From contig NZ_QXQA01000002.1 in the NCBI RefSeq assembly GCF_003583765.1, positions 703,452 through 767,451 on the forward strand: DNA of 64,000 nt. Direction: 5' to 3'. The translations under genes were made by a program, and so were the position numbers. Below the pieces are notes generated by a model. That model searched no databases, was not told where the DNA came from, and saw nothing but the letters and a program-made list of their open reading frames with translations. Of the stretch, positions 7,989-17,494 are shown piece after piece. Position 1 is the first letter of the stretch. Every line of letters starts with the position of its first letter. This DNA comes from Paenibacillus nanensis (GTDB lineage: Bacteria > Bacillota > Bacilli > Paenibacillales > Paenibacillaceae).

Positions 7989-10543
7989 TTTTGTACACCA
8001 CCCATTACATAGCCTCCGGCTTCGACGTTTTGGCCATCCGCCTGAACCTTCGATCGATTGTAGTTCACAATGACATAGATACCGTTCTCATAAACGGTTT
8101 TGAAGACGCCCTCGCTTAACTTCTCGTGCGAAATCATCTTCTGGTTCTGCACTTTGCCCAAAACTTCATTCACGCTCCCATAAATCTGTGCAGCCTGATC
8201 CAGCCATTGCTCGTAATGAACGGCGTACAAGTCGTCGTAATCCGTATCCTTCACTTTGTCATTCGGTTCATATATCCATTTGAAATAAACGCCGGAGCCA
8301 TATTCCAGACACTTCAATATATACTGGTTCATGTCGTTGTAGGTCGACAGATTATAAGGCATGCCGGTATAGTCGATATATCCGCGAACGACCATTTGAT
8401 AGAAAGGAATTTCTTCGTCTTCGATCTTGAACCCGCTATTCGTCATCGGCGCATTCGTAATATCCGTAACGTATGGAAACGCATAAGCGTTGCCGCCATT
8501 CGCCATAATCTCGAGATTCCGTTCGCGAATCTTGGTCAGCGCCTGTTTCGATATCGTTTCGGACTCCGTTCGGTCGATCTGATGGTTTGTCCGAAACTCG
8601 CTATTCAACCGGCTGCCTAGGTCCTGCAGCGATATCCCTTCAAGACGATAGTCGTCCAGCTCGGTCAGCATGGAATCCACAATCTTCAATATATAACGCG
8701 GCGATACAACATAGGACGGAGCTTTGCTTCGGTCGCGCTGATTCAAGACGGGTTCAACCGGGTAGATCGCTGCAGGATCTCCCCTTAATGTTCGGGAAGC
8801 ATCCTTGCTTACATCGAAGCCGCCGCTCGTACGAGCCTCGGCGATGTAGACGTCAGGGAAGAAGGAAAGGTCCATGTCCCGGGCGAAGGAGATAAATTCC
8901 CGAAGCGCTTTGCTCCCTCCCACAGCTTTATCGACCGAAACATGATCCGGAACCTGATGATCAAGTCCTTTATTGAACCAACCCGAATACTGAACCTTAA
9001 TATGGCGAATATTGCGATCCTGCATCTGATTGACGATATCCTCCGCCTGTTTAAAGGTTGTTAGAGGTTCGAGCGCCTTATAGGGTATACCCGCCAAATG
9101 CTTATTTTTGGCGATGCTTCCGATCAGCTGCAAATAAAACGGCGCATCCCCTCCGGAAATCGAATCGCTTGCCGACCTCGGTTCGGGAAGTCCTTGCGTT
9201 TTGGCCAAATACTGTTGATAGTACTGCGCCATTCCGGAATAAGTAGCTTCATCCCCGCTCAGGAAAGCGTAACGGACCGTAAAGTCCGAATTTGTCGGAT
9301 TCTCTTGATACCTTGGCAAGGAACGTTCCTGTCCGTTCGCGTCCAGGGAAACCTCGTCCTTATTGACCACATCAAAGCTTGGATAAATGTAGTTATAGCT
9401 ATTCAGCCTGCCGCTTACATCGGCATGAACGCTCGCGACTGCATCGCCTTCTTCAATAATGCCGAGAAAGGCTCCATTCTTGCGAATCATTCCGAATACC
9501 GGCAGCCTGGCTTTCTCTTCCAAGACGACGTCATTGGCATTATTCATCGTTTGATCGGATCCATAAATCCTTTGTTCGTATGACGAATAATTGATTTTAC
9601 CATTGTTGAAATGAATGAGCGCTCCGGAGCCGTCCGGTACAAATAAGGAGCCCTCCGCCTCCTCTCCTTCCGCTCCGAAGAAACCAAGGACCGATATCGT
9701 GTGGACCGGATACTCATCAGAGAAATGAATGCCGGAAGCCGGCACCGTGACGACGAGACTATCGCCATCCAAGGTATACTCAATCGAGGCAAGGAAGATA
9801 CGAGGTTCCGGTTTGGTTTGTTCCAGCTGAAACGCTTCGAGATCCTTCCGGAAATCTTCATCCGTATAGCCGGCATCTTCGAATGCTTGGAGAGTCCGCG
9901 TCAATTGAATCCCGGCCAGCGATTCGTTTCGCACATATACATTAGGGTCCGCGTCCTCCTTGTAGGCAATCATCAGCGCTCGCTGTCCCGTTTTATCCAC
10001 TTTCCCCTTAAGCTCCTCCAGGCGTTCCTTCGTCAGTTTGCTTGGAATATCGTCAGCCGTTTTCTCGTCCGTGCCGAATTGATAAGTCACTCGGATGCCG
10101 TTAGGGATGCTTTCGAATCTGAACTGCTTATGAATGACGCTATCCGTATAGGAATTGACCGAGCTGAGCTGCCCGAACGCGTTATGGAAATCGAGTTTCA
10201 ATTGAGCGGATAATAAATCTTTGTTAATTCCTGTCGCCAGCTTATCGGATTCCCTCTCCGGCGGGTTGCTGTACCATACCTCTCCGCTGCTTTGATCGAG
10301 GACGGCAATAACGCCCGACTGATCGTCCGCGAATAATTGCAGACGATGGTTGGCCGCAACGCCTTTCATATCCGCGACTCGAGGATCCGTGAAAGAAACG
10401 GGCAAAGCCGTTCCCTTAACGAATTCGGCTGCAACAGAACGATTTGCTTCCGTTTGATTATCAGAGCCGGAGCCCGCACACCCAGCAGTCATTATTCCGA
10501 GCAGGAACAACGAAGTCAGCAAGGCATATTTTTTTAAAGTCAT
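7985..10543 (-). CDS. Large surface lipoprotein, DUF5696 type (852 aa)
   Basis: The lipoprotein signal ends in MTAGC (Cys about 22), so the protein is anchored on the outer face of the membrane. The first half, about 60-470, looks beta-rich. The second half, about 480-820, looks like a (beta/alpha) barrel, with segments such as HIKVQYSGWFNKG, FFPDVYIAEA and MANGGNAYAFPYVTD. From memory of Paenibacillus genomes this matches proteins annotated DUF5696, which recur beside YIP1, NHL and sugar permease genes, as here. The barrel suggests a glycoside-hydrolase-like or sugar-binding role, but I could not assign catalytic residues. The start is ATG after AGGAGG. The stop overlaps the permease gene downstream. 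Confidence 0.7.
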   Translation of the reverse strand: MTLKKYALLTSLFLLGIMTAGCAGSGSDNQTEANRSVAAEFVKGTALPVSFTDPRVADMKGVAANHRLQLFADDQSGVIAVLDQSSGEVWYSNPPERESDKLATGINKDLLSAQLKLDFHNAFGQLSSVNSYTDSVIHKQFRFESIPNGIRVTYQFGTDEKTADDIPSKLTKERLEELKGKVDKTGQRALMIAYKEDADPNVYVRNESLAGIQLTRTLQAFEDAGYTDEDFRKDLEAFQLEQTKPEPRIFLASIEYTLDGDSLVVTVPASGIHFSDEYPVHTISVLGFFGAEGEEAEGSLFVPDGSGALIHFNNGKINYSSYEQRIYGSDQTMNNANDVVLEEKARLPVFGMIRKNGAFLGIIEEGDAVASVHADVSGRLNSYNYIYPSFDVVNKDEVSLDANGQERSLPRYQENPTNSDFTVRYAFLSGDEATYSGMAQYYQQYLAKTQGLPEPRSASDSISGGDAPFYLQLIGSIAKNKHLAGIPYKALEPLTTFKQAEDIVNQMQDRNIRHIKVQYSGWFNKGLDHQVPDHVSVDKAVGGSKALREFISFARDMDLSFFPDVYIAEARTSGGFDVSKDASRTLRGDPAAIYPVEPVLNQRDRSKAPSYVVSPRYILKIVDSMLTELDDYRLEGISLQDLGSRLNSEFRTNHQIDRTESETISKQALTKIRERNLEIMANGGNAYAFPYVTDITNAPMTNSGFKIEDEEIPFYQMVVRGYIDYTGMPYNLSTYNDMNQYILKCLEYGSGVYFKWIYEPNDKVKDTDYDDLYAVHYEQWLDQAAQIYGSVNEVLGKVQNQKMISHEKLSEGVFKTVYENGIYVIVNYNRSKVQADGQNVEAGGYVMGGVQK

Positions 10544-10562
10544 GGCTGCGCATGCCTCCTCC

Positions 10563-11198
10563 CTAGCTTCTCAGGTCAATTTCCTGGTAAATCGTTGATA
10601 CAAAAGATGAAAGCTGCTGAATCAGGCTGAAGAAAAGCAAGCACAGAAACGCCAAAAAACCCATGGCGACAACCGATAACAGCAGGGTGCCGATAGTTTT
10701 CGACGGCGTAAATTGATGAACCGTCATATTCCCGACGAACAACAGGTACAGTGACCAGATGAGGGCGATGCTGTGCGAGAAATAATAGAAGCCCGTCTCC
10801 TGGATCGAGATCACGTTGCTTAACCAAATCCATGGAAATGGGATGATGACCATTGGAGTGAAGGCAAAGCAGGTCGACGTGAATATTTCGACGAACTTCC
10901 CTTCTCCGTCCATCAAGGTCGTGAGCGACCAATTGGCCACGCACCAGAACAGCACCGGAAGCAATACATACAGAATCTCCATTAAGCTGTTCATGTCGGC
11001 GGGGTTGTATATATTGACGAGAAATCCGCTATACTGGCTGCTCAAGATATTGGTGACGGCCAAGAGGAACAAGATTAAAAAGGAAACGATCAGATGCGTT
11101 TTTTTGTTCCATTCATACTTCAAATCCCAATAGCCGTTAAATGGGTGTAGAATCAGATAAAATGGGTGCTTAAGCAGCTCACTGTTTAATTGCGGCAC
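10563..11198 (-). CDS. YIP1-family-like integral membrane protein (211 aa)
   Basis: About five hydrophobic segments follow a short N-terminus that includes HPFYLILHPFNGYWDLKYE, a pattern seen in YIP1-type proteins of Paenibacillus sugar loci. The start is GTG at 11196-11198 after AAGGGGGAAGG. A longer reading frame upstream would give a low-complexity Ser/Gly leader with no ribosome site and is rejected. The gene overlaps the preceding NHL/TPR gene by 20 bp and is followed 19 bp later by the DUF5696-type gene, so it is translationally coupled. Its function is unknown. It is probably a membrane component of the surface complex made by this operon. Confidence 0.7.
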   Translation of the reverse strand: MPQLNSELLKHPFYLILHPFNGYWDLKYEWNKKTHLIVSFLILFLLAVTNILSSQYSGFLVNIYNPADMNSLMEILYVLLPVLFWCVANWSLTTLMDGEGKFVEIFTSTCFAFTPMVIIPFPWIWLSNVISIQETGFYYFSHSIALIWSLYLLFVGNMTVHQFTPSKTIGTLLLSVVAMGFLAFLCLLFFSLIQQLSSFVSTIYQEIDLRS

Positions 11199-12645
11199 GT
11201 TTCCTTCCCCCTTTCCACTGCCGGAACTTCCTGAGCACGATTGTGCCGAGCGCGAGCAAGACAATGCCGGTCATGACCGCAGGGAAGTAATCGCGCAGCA
11301 CTTCCTTGCGATAGAGCAGGAATGCCTTCGAATAGTTCCGCTGATCCTTGCTTTGCTTGAAATATTTCATCGCTTCTGCATATTTGCCTTGACGAAGCAG
11401 TGATTTGCCGATCCCGGCATAGGCGAATTCCAGGTTGGCGTTCATATGGATCGACTTCTGGAATAAGGAGAAAGCCCCCTCTTCATCGCCCCTGTAGTAG
11501 CTTCGAACGGCTTCGTTGAGGGTCCGGCCGTATTCCGTTGTCTCGAATAAAGTAATTTCGCCGAGCCCTTTGTCCAGAACGAGAAACTGATCGCCTACAC
11601 GCTCGATGGCCGACGGCGCGTTGAATTCGCCCAGCCGGTTGCCCAGACCGCCGAATACATACATGAAATGTCCGTCGCCGTTGTATGTGAATATCCGTCC
11701 GCGCCTGGAATCAAGCACCGAATAAATTTCGCTGTCCGCGACATCGATGTCAATCAGTCTCGAAGCGACCATCTGAGACATAGCAGCGATGTCGCCGCGC
11801 GGGTTGAAATACCCCGTCCGCCTCAAAATATCGTTCCCCTGGGCATTTAGTTTTTTGATCGTATCGCCAAATCTGTCGCCGTTCGTCGCATAAATAAACC
11901 CTTCATCGTCAATATCCAGGTTCGTGAATTCCGTAGGCGTAAACATGACCATCCGGCTCCGCTGGGCTCGGGTCGACAGCCTTTTCCATAACAACTCGGC
12001 TGGATCGACCCTTACGCGGTTCGCGCCGATGAACGTTGAAAACTCGCCATTCGCGTTGAATTCCATAAACCCGTCAAATACGCCGGCGGCCATGACATAA
12101 ATCCGCTGGGCTTTGTCGACAACGACACGAGCAGGCTGGAACTGAAACTTCTCCTGAAACAGCTCGGACTCGGGATTCTCGATCACCTTCACAAGCTTGC
12201 CGTCCGAATCGAGATGGACCATTCTTTTATTGCCCGTATCCGCGACGTATATATGCTTATCTTCGGTTACGAACAGGCCCTGGGGACTTATAAATTGGTC
12301 AGGTCCGCCCTTCCCGTCGAATGTATCGATGATCCGGACCAGCTTGAAGCTCGCATCCATTACCACGATGCGGTTATTGCCGGAGTCCAGCACATAAATT
12401 TGCTTGTCTGCCGTAACGTGTAAATCGTTCGGTTCCTTAAAGGGGCCGACGCCCAGACTATCCCCATTCAGGATGGCCGTTGCCCGGTAGGCGGCAGGCG
12501 AGGCGACACTGTCTCCCCAGTAGGAATAATTATAGGAAGCGGGGGCTTCTTCGGCGTGCGCGGCCGCGCTTCCCATTCCCATGCTTAGCAAACAGATGAG
12601 CGTTGTGAGGACAAATGTTCTTGTTCTATAAATGATGCTCAACAT
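11179..12645 (-). CDS. Secreted NHL-repeat protein with TPR and C-terminal membrane anchor
   Basis: A signal peptide (cleavage likely after SAAAHA) is followed by NHL-type beta-propeller repeats over about 50-370. Repeated strings such as NDLHVTADKQIYVLDSGNNR and GLFVTEDKHIYVADTGNKR mark individual blades. A TPR-like stretch at about 385-440 contains LEFAYAGIGKSLLRQGKYAE. One membrane helix lies at about 455-475, with a basic tail. The propeller and TPR would therefore be outside the cell. The gene sits between the first permease pair and the YIP1/DUF5696 genes. Propeller plus TPR suggests a scaffold for a surface sugar-handling complex. That role is inferred. Confidence 0.75.
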   Translation of the reverse strand: MLSIIYRTRTFVLTTLICLLSMGMGSAAAHAEEAPASYNYSYWGDSVASPAAYRATAILNGDSLGVGPFKEPNDLHVTADKQIYVLDSGNNRIVVMDASFKLVRIIDTFDGKGGPDQFISPQGLFVTEDKHIYVADTGNKRMVHLDSDGKLVKVIENPESELFQEKFQFQPARVVVDKAQRIYVMAAGVFDGFMEFNANGEFSTFIGANRVRVDPAELLWKRLSTRAQRSRMVMFTPTEFTNLDIDDEGFIYATNGDRFGDTIKKLNAQGNDILRRTGYFNPRGDIAAMSQMVASRLIDIDVADSEIYSVLDSRRGRIFTYNGDGHFMYVFGGLGNRLGEFNAPSAIERVGDQFLVLDKGLGEITLFETTEYGRTLNEAVRSYYRGDEEGAFSLFQKSIHMNANLEFAYAGIGKSLLRQGKYAEAMKYFKQSKDQRNYSKAFLLYRKEVLRDYFPAVMTGIVLLALGTIVLRKFRQWKGGRKRAAIKQ

Positions 12646-12660
12646 CTCGTCTCATCCTTT

Positions 12661-13536
12661 CTACTCTTTCATCCCGGAAGTCGCCATCGTCTGCATGACG
12701 CTGCTCTGTGAGATGATAAAGAGCGTAATCGGAACGATCATCAAGAGAAGGGCGACCGCCGCTCCGACGCCTGCCCGGGCAATGCCGCCTGCCGAGATTT
12801 GGCCAAGCGTGTAATGGAGCGTCTTCAAATTTTCGCTATAGATGAAGTTGCCTCCATCGGTCCCCCATAGCGCGGGGAACTGCAAAATCATAAGCGTCAG
12901 CCATGCGGGCTTCACGTTCGGCATGACGATGCTCCAATAAATCCTGTACTCGTTCGCTCCGTCAATTTTGGCCGCTTCCAGCAGCGCATCCGGAATCTGC
13001 TCCATGAATTGCTTCATAAGGAACAGTCCGAGCGGGAAGGCAAGCGACGGCACGATAACCGAGGCGTGCGTGTTAATCCAGCCGAGCCAGGACATGACCA
13101 TATAGTTCGGTATCGCGGTAACATGGCCCGAGAACATCAGGGACAAAATGACTATGGAGAATAAAGCCCCCGATCCCCAGAATCGATATTTCGCCAGAGG
13201 ATAGGCCGCCGCAGACGCCAGCAGAATATGGCCAACCGTCCCGACGATCGTAATAAACAGGGTATTGGCGATATAGCGGGACAGCGGCACCCACGAGTTC
13301 CCCATCAGGGCGAACAGATCGAAGAAGTTGTCCAGCGTAGGATTGATGACCAGAAACCGCGGCGGGAAAATAAACAGTTCGTCAAGCGGCTTGAACGCGT
13401 TGTTGACCGCATAGATGAGCGGGAGCGCCATAAACGCGCCAAAAACGGCAAGAAGCGCGAACAGTAAAAAGCTGACGGCAAAAGAACGGTTAAGCCGCCT
13501 AGGGGTCCGGAGTACACCTAGCATCCTCATGACCAA
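12661..13536 (-). CDS. Sugar ABC transporter permease, MalG type (first pair)
   Basis: Six membrane helices and the EAA loop EAAKIDGANEYRIYWSIVMP (about 185-205) identify a MalG-type permease. The protein ends in VMQTMATSGMKE, the usual C-terminal pattern of this subfamily. The start is TTG at 13534-13536, seven bases after GGTAGGTG. It begins 2 bp after the stop of its MalF-type partner. With that partner and one of the two binding proteins upstream it would form a complete importer apart from the missing ATPase. Confidence 0.88.
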   Translation of the reverse strand: MVMRMLGVLRTPRRLNRSFAVSFLLFALLAVFGAFMALPLIYAVNNAFKPLDELFIFPPRFLVINPTLDNFFDLFALMGNSWVPLSRYIANTLFITIVGTVGHILLASAAAYPLAKYRFWGSGALFSIVILSLMFSGHVTAIPNYMVMSWLGWINTHASVIVPSLAFPLGLFLMKQFMEQIPDALLEAAKIDGANEYRIYWSIVMPNVKPAWLTLMILQFPALWGTDGGNFIYSENLKTLHYTLGQISAGGIARAGVGAAVALLLMIVPITLFIISQSSVMQTMATSGMKE

Positions 13537-13538
13537 CT

Positions 13539-14495
13539 TTATTCACCTACCTTTCGCAACAGCTTTTGCGTCACCTTATTGGCGCCGATCATAATGCAGA
13601 AGAGCACTGTCGCGATAGCGGAGGCGTAACCCATCTCGAATCGGATCGTGCCGAAATCCATCAAGTGCGTTACGATGGTATGCCCCGCGTAGTTCACGCT
13701 TGGGAATCCGGCTAGCGCGATCGATATATCGGCGACCGCAAGCGAGCCCGTTATCTGCATGACGGCTCCGAACATCAGCTGCGGCCGCATGGACGGCAGC
13801 GTGATGAACCAAAGCTCCTGCCAGCGGTTCTTGATGCCGTCAACGGCTCCCGCTTCGATGAGCGACCGGTCGATCGTCTGAAGACCCGCGATGAAGGCCA
13901 GGAAGCTGGTGCCCAGGCTAAGCCACAACTGGACGATAATAATAATCGGCAGTATATATTGCTCGTTCGAAAGCCATTGAATCGGTTCGAGAATAAACCC
14001 GAATCTCATAAGGAACCCGTTCAAGTAACCGTAGCTGTCTCCGGAGAATACGATCAGCCAAATAAAGAAGACGTTTCCCGAAATGGACGGGGCGTAGAAC
14101 ACAAGGGTCATAAACGCTCTGACCTTGGGCGACAGTTCATTGATAATCCAGGCAAAGAGAAAACAGGCGATATAACTGACCGGACCGGTCACGACTGCGA
14201 ACATGAACGTGTTCTTCAGGGCGATCATGAACACATCGTCGCCCAGGAACAACCGGGAATAGTTCTGCCAGCCTACGAATCTCGGAAACTCCAGCATGTT
14301 AAAATAAAAGAAACTAAGTGCCAGCGAGATGATGACTGGAATGACCGTAAAAGTGAAGAAGATCAGCATGTACGGACTCATCAGCAAGTAGTAATGCTTG
14401 TTTTTTCGTAGCTCTCGGGCAACTTTGGCGAGTCGTGACGGCTTCTTCGCCTGGATGATGCTCGACGCGGCATGACGCCTTACTTCTGGCTGCAA
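13539..14495 (-). CDS. Sugar ABC transporter permease, MalF type (first pair)
   Basis: A 35-residue basic cytoplasmic N-terminus precedes six membrane helices. The EAA-like loop reads EAGAVDGIKNRWQELWFITLP-like at about 215-235 and keeps the conserved Gly. The start is TTG at 14493-14495 after AGGGGGTGG. It follows the 965-residue binding-protein fusion by 17 bp and precedes its MalG partner by 2 bp. The operon therefore encodes two complete permease pairs about 4.7 kb apart, which is unusual for one transcription unit. Confidence 0.88.
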   Translation of the reverse strand: MQPEVRRHAASSIIQAKKPSRLAKVARELRKNKHYYLLMSPYMLIFFTFTVIPVIISLALSFFYFNMLEFPRFVGWQNYSRLFLGDDVFMIALKNTFMFAVVTGPVSYIACFLFAWIINELSPKVRAFMTLVFYAPSISGNVFFIWLIVFSGDSYGYLNGFLMRFGFILEPIQWLSNEQYILPIIIIVQLWLSLGTSFLAFIAGLQTIDRSLIEAGAVDGIKNRWQELWFITLPSMRPQLMFGAVMQITGSLAVADISIALAGFPSVNYAGHTIVTHLMDFGTIRFEMGYASAIATVLFCIMIGANKVTQKLLRKVGE

Positions 14496-14512
14496 CGGCT
14501 TCCACCCCCTAA

Positions 14513-17410
14513 CTAATTCTGAAGATTGAATTCCTTCCGCTTGAGCGCGATTTCATCATTCATGTACAAAATATAATCCGAAAGGGCCTCGCGCGGATTC
14601 TCGCTCTGGTTCACGACGCGCCGGAAAGCATTATCCAGATGTCTGCCGGTGAAATACCCGCCCGGCACTTGAGGAATGCCCCTCACCCATTTCCATTGGC
14701 GTTCCAGATTTTCGAAATCCTTGATCGGCCATGGCAGCTGCGCAAGCGCTTCGATGTTGGCTGTCGGGTAGCGGGCAGCCTCGCCGAGCAGCCCTTCCAG
14801 CTCTCGACCGTAAGCGATTTGGGTATCCTTATCCGTCCACCATTTCATGAATGACCATGCCGCGTCCTTGTCGTCGGCATTATCCAGCATCATGACCGCG
14901 GTCGTATGGCTGGCGACCTCATGTCCTACGGACCCGTCCATGCGCTCGGTGCCGGGTACGACGGTAAAGTCCCACAACCCCTTGATCTCCGGCGCCATAA
15001 CCGTGAGCATGTTGTACGTCGTATAATCGGCAATACCGATAGGCATCTCTCCCGTTCGGAACCGATTAGGGAAATCTGCTTGCAGCGGAAACTTGTAATT
15101 CGTATAAAATTGCGTCCAGCGCTTGAAAACCTGCATGGAAATCTCGGAGTCGAGTGCGCTCTTCTTGCCGTCGTCCTGGTAGAACTGGCCGCCGTTTTGG
15201 TAGAGAAGCATGGCGAACGCCGCATTCGGAACGAGAGTCGCATTGTTCGTTGCCGATTCGATCGGCAAATAAAATTCCATGTTGTGCTTTTGCAGCACCG
15301 AAATCATGTTATACACATCCTGCCATGTCTTCGGAGGCTCCAATTCCAGCTCTTTGAGAATATCCTTGCGATAGAACAGCATCGGGAAGGTCTGCTGCTC
15401 CGGCAGCGCATATACCCCTCCGTCGTAGGTGTAAGGAGTTATCGCGCTATCGCGAAACCTTGCGGCGACTTCCTCGAAATCCGGGAATGCTGTCAAATCG
15501 GCTGCGGCGTTCCTCATCGCGTAATTGACAGGGAGATCCTCGCCGGCCTGCATGGCAATATCAGGCCCTTCGCCGGCTAGGACAGCCGGAAGCAGAATGC
15601 CGCCCGGAACAAGCCTTAAATGTACGGATATGTTCGTCTCGGGCGTAAACGTGTCGTCGATCAGCGCTTTCAACACCTGTGCCTGATCCCTTCCCGTCGT
15701 TATCCAAACCGTAACGGTACGCCCGCCTTCTTCCGTGCTTCCGATGCTATCGTAATCTTCGGTATAGGAGGCGATGTAGGCGCCTAGCTCGTGCTTGATC
15801 TTCTCCAGCATCGTCGCTTTCGCTCTCGGGAGCTTGCTGTCCGGAGACGCGACGATCAGATAATCGAGCGTAAGCGGCTGTTCGCGCACGGTTAGAATCC
15901 ACGTGCCAAGACCTCCGACATTCACCTTGAAGGTGTTCAGCCGGTTCGCGATCGTCTCCGGCTTCTCCGCCATTTCGTTCAATTGCCGCACCATCGTATG
16001 AAGAACAGCGACTTTATCGCTTCGCTCCCCGGTCGATTGTTCGAGATAGTCCGCCACGGCCTGGATATGGCCAGCTTGTTCCCGGAGAACCTCGATCAGG
16101 CCGGGAATCCGCTTCTCCAATTGATAATCGCGGTTGGGGTCGGGCGTATTCGAGGTGATTAACAATACTTTTCGATACATTTCATTAAGCTTCAGCACGC
16201 TCGACTCGATCGTCTCGATAAGCGGGGCGAGCTCTCCGAGCGAAACCGCCATGCGAATGGTATGTTTGCCTTTCGTCAGATGGAACAGGTAAGGCTCGTC
16301 CCCTCCCAGCACATCCGTTTGCCATTCCATATTGAAGCTGAATCGCGTCCGCTTCATTTCCTGGAACGGATATTTGCCATCGATCATAATGCTGCGCGTC
16401 GCATAGACGCCCCGCAGCTGATCCTGTTTGCGTTTTAGCGCAATCTGGTACAACCCATCCTCTTCCACTTCGAATTCCCATTCCATCCACTGCCCCGGCA
16501 GCTTCCAGTTAAGGCCCCCAATCGCGTTGACCCGAATTTTCGAAGCACTGTACGGCGTGACGGCAGGGCTAGACCGATCGGAAAGCGGGTATAGCGTTGG
16601 CGAAGATTTTAGAGTCGCATCCTCAGCCTGAATGACAATGAATTGACCATCGGCCGCTTCAACACCTGCAGCTTTATATTCGGCTCTCCGTTCCTCATAG
16701 GTTTTTGTCTCCGGCTCCTGGTACAACTCGATATAATCGATAGCCATCGGCTCCCTCAAGGAAGTCAAAGAAACGGTCTGAAGCCCTTCGCCGAAATAAA
16801 ACAAATAGGGCTCCTCATAGTAACCTTCGTTGTCACCCAAGGACGCGATTTGCCAAGCCGGCTTCTCTATCTGCCTCGGGCGCAAATCGTTGCCTCGATT
16901 GTCCCGCTCAATTTCGTCTTCGCGATTGCCCCAGTATCGATCGAACAATAACATTTCGGCTTCTTGAAAAGGCACTTCCTGATTGATCGCGAACTCTCTT
17001 TCGATAGCCGAGCTTTTTCCCTCGATAGGAAAATAATGAATTCGAACATTGTATAGGCCCGCTTGATCAACCTGAACCTTCCAACTGATCGTGCCCGACT
17101 CTGGCGTCAGCACAGCTTGACCCTCCAAGCCTTGAAATCCATCCGCAAGCTCAAAGCCGTCTCCTTCGATTGCAGCATATTGCTCGCCTTCGATTCGGAT
17201 CTCAGCGGCCGGTCGGTCTGCGTCCGAGTAGCGCTTCATATAGGCGTTATATCCGTCATTTGCATCTGAATCCATAATCGCTGCAAAATCGCTATTCGCC
17301 TGAACAGCGGCGTTGCCTTTTTGACTTGATAAGTAAATCGCCCCTAAGGACAAACCTAAAACAAAAAATAGTAGTAACCATTTTACGATTATCTGGCGTC
17401 TGACGCTCAA
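14513..17410 (-). CDS. Membrane-anchored fusion of carbohydrate-binding-like domains and an ABC solute-binding domain (965 aa)
   Basis: The N-terminus has one uncleaved-looking hydrophobic helix (about 8-28) instead of a lipobox. Two jelly-roll-like regions follow at about 60-230 and 250-400; both contain IEGEQYA or IQAEDA type starts seen in CBM35-like modules. A helical linker spans about 400-530. The C-terminal 430 residues or so are a type 1 extracellular solute-binding protein, with GPDIAMQ, YDGGVYALPEQQTFPMLFYR and AAWSFMKWWT. The start is TTG after GGGAGGGGAG. It lies between a conventional binding lipoprotein and the first permease pair. It may concentrate polysaccharide at the cell surface and pass oligosaccharides to the importer. 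The binding domains are inferred from pattern only. Confidence 0.75.
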   Translation of the reverse strand: MSVRRQIIVKWLLLFFVLGLSLGAIYLSSQKGNAAVQANSDFAAIMDSDANDGYNAYMKRYSDADRPAAEIRIEGEQYAAIEGDGFELADGFQGLEGQAVLTPESGTISWKVQVDQAGLYNVRIHYFPIEGKSSAIEREFAINQEVPFQEAEMLLFDRYWGNREDEIERDNRGNDLRPRQIEKPAWQIASLGDNEGYYEEPYLFYFGEGLQTVSLTSLREPMAIDYIELYQEPETKTYEERRAEYKAAGVEAADGQFIVIQAEDATLKSSPTLYPLSDRSSPAVTPYSASKIRVNAIGGLNWKLPGQWMEWEFEVEEDGLYQIALKRKQDQLRGVYATRSIMIDGKYPFQEMKRTRFSFNMEWQTDVLGGDEPYLFHLTKGKHTIRMAVSLGELAPLIETIESSVLKLNEMYRKVLLITSNTPDPNRDYQLEKRIPGLIEVLREQAGHIQAVADYLEQSTGERSDKVAVLHTMVRQLNEMAEKPETIANRLNTFKVNVGGLGTWILTVREQPLTLDYLIVASPDSKLPRAKATMLEKIKHELGAYIASYTEDYDSIGSTEEGGRTVTVWITTGRDQAQVLKALIDDTFTPETNISVHLRLVPGGILLPAVLAGEGPDIAMQAGEDLPVNYAMRNAAADLTAFPDFEEVAARFRDSAITPYTYDGGVYALPEQQTFPMLFYRKDILKELELEPPKTWQDVYNMISVLQKHNMEFYLPIESATNNATLVPNAAFAMLLYQNGGQFYQDDGKKSALDSEISMQVFKRWTQFYTNYKFPLQADFPNRFRTGEMPIGIADYTTYNMLTVMAPEIKGLWDFTVVPGTERMDGSVGHEVASHTTAVMMLDNADDKDAAWSFMKWWTDKDTQIAYGRELEGLLGEAARYPTANIEALAQLPWPIKDFENLERQWKWVRGIPQVPGGYFTGRHLDNAFRRVVNQSENPREALSDYILYMNDEIALKRKEFNLQN

Positions 17411-17446
17411 TACTGCTCCCCTCCCGCGGCAAGAGTGAAATTCAAA

Positions 17447-17477
17447 CAGTCCACATAGTCGGGCTAGATGCGGACTG
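17447..17477 (-). terminator. Intra-operon hairpin between the binding lipoprotein and fusion-protein genes
   Basis: Eight-base arms with one mismatch (17447-17454 with 17470-17477) form a hairpin followed on the minus strand by TTTGAATTTC. It lies in the 84-bp gap after the first gene. Such hairpins often let the binding-protein message accumulate above that of the downstream permeases. It may be an attenuator or an mRNA end-stabiliser. Confidence 0.4.
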
Positions 17478-17494
17478 CTTGATCACTTCAATCT

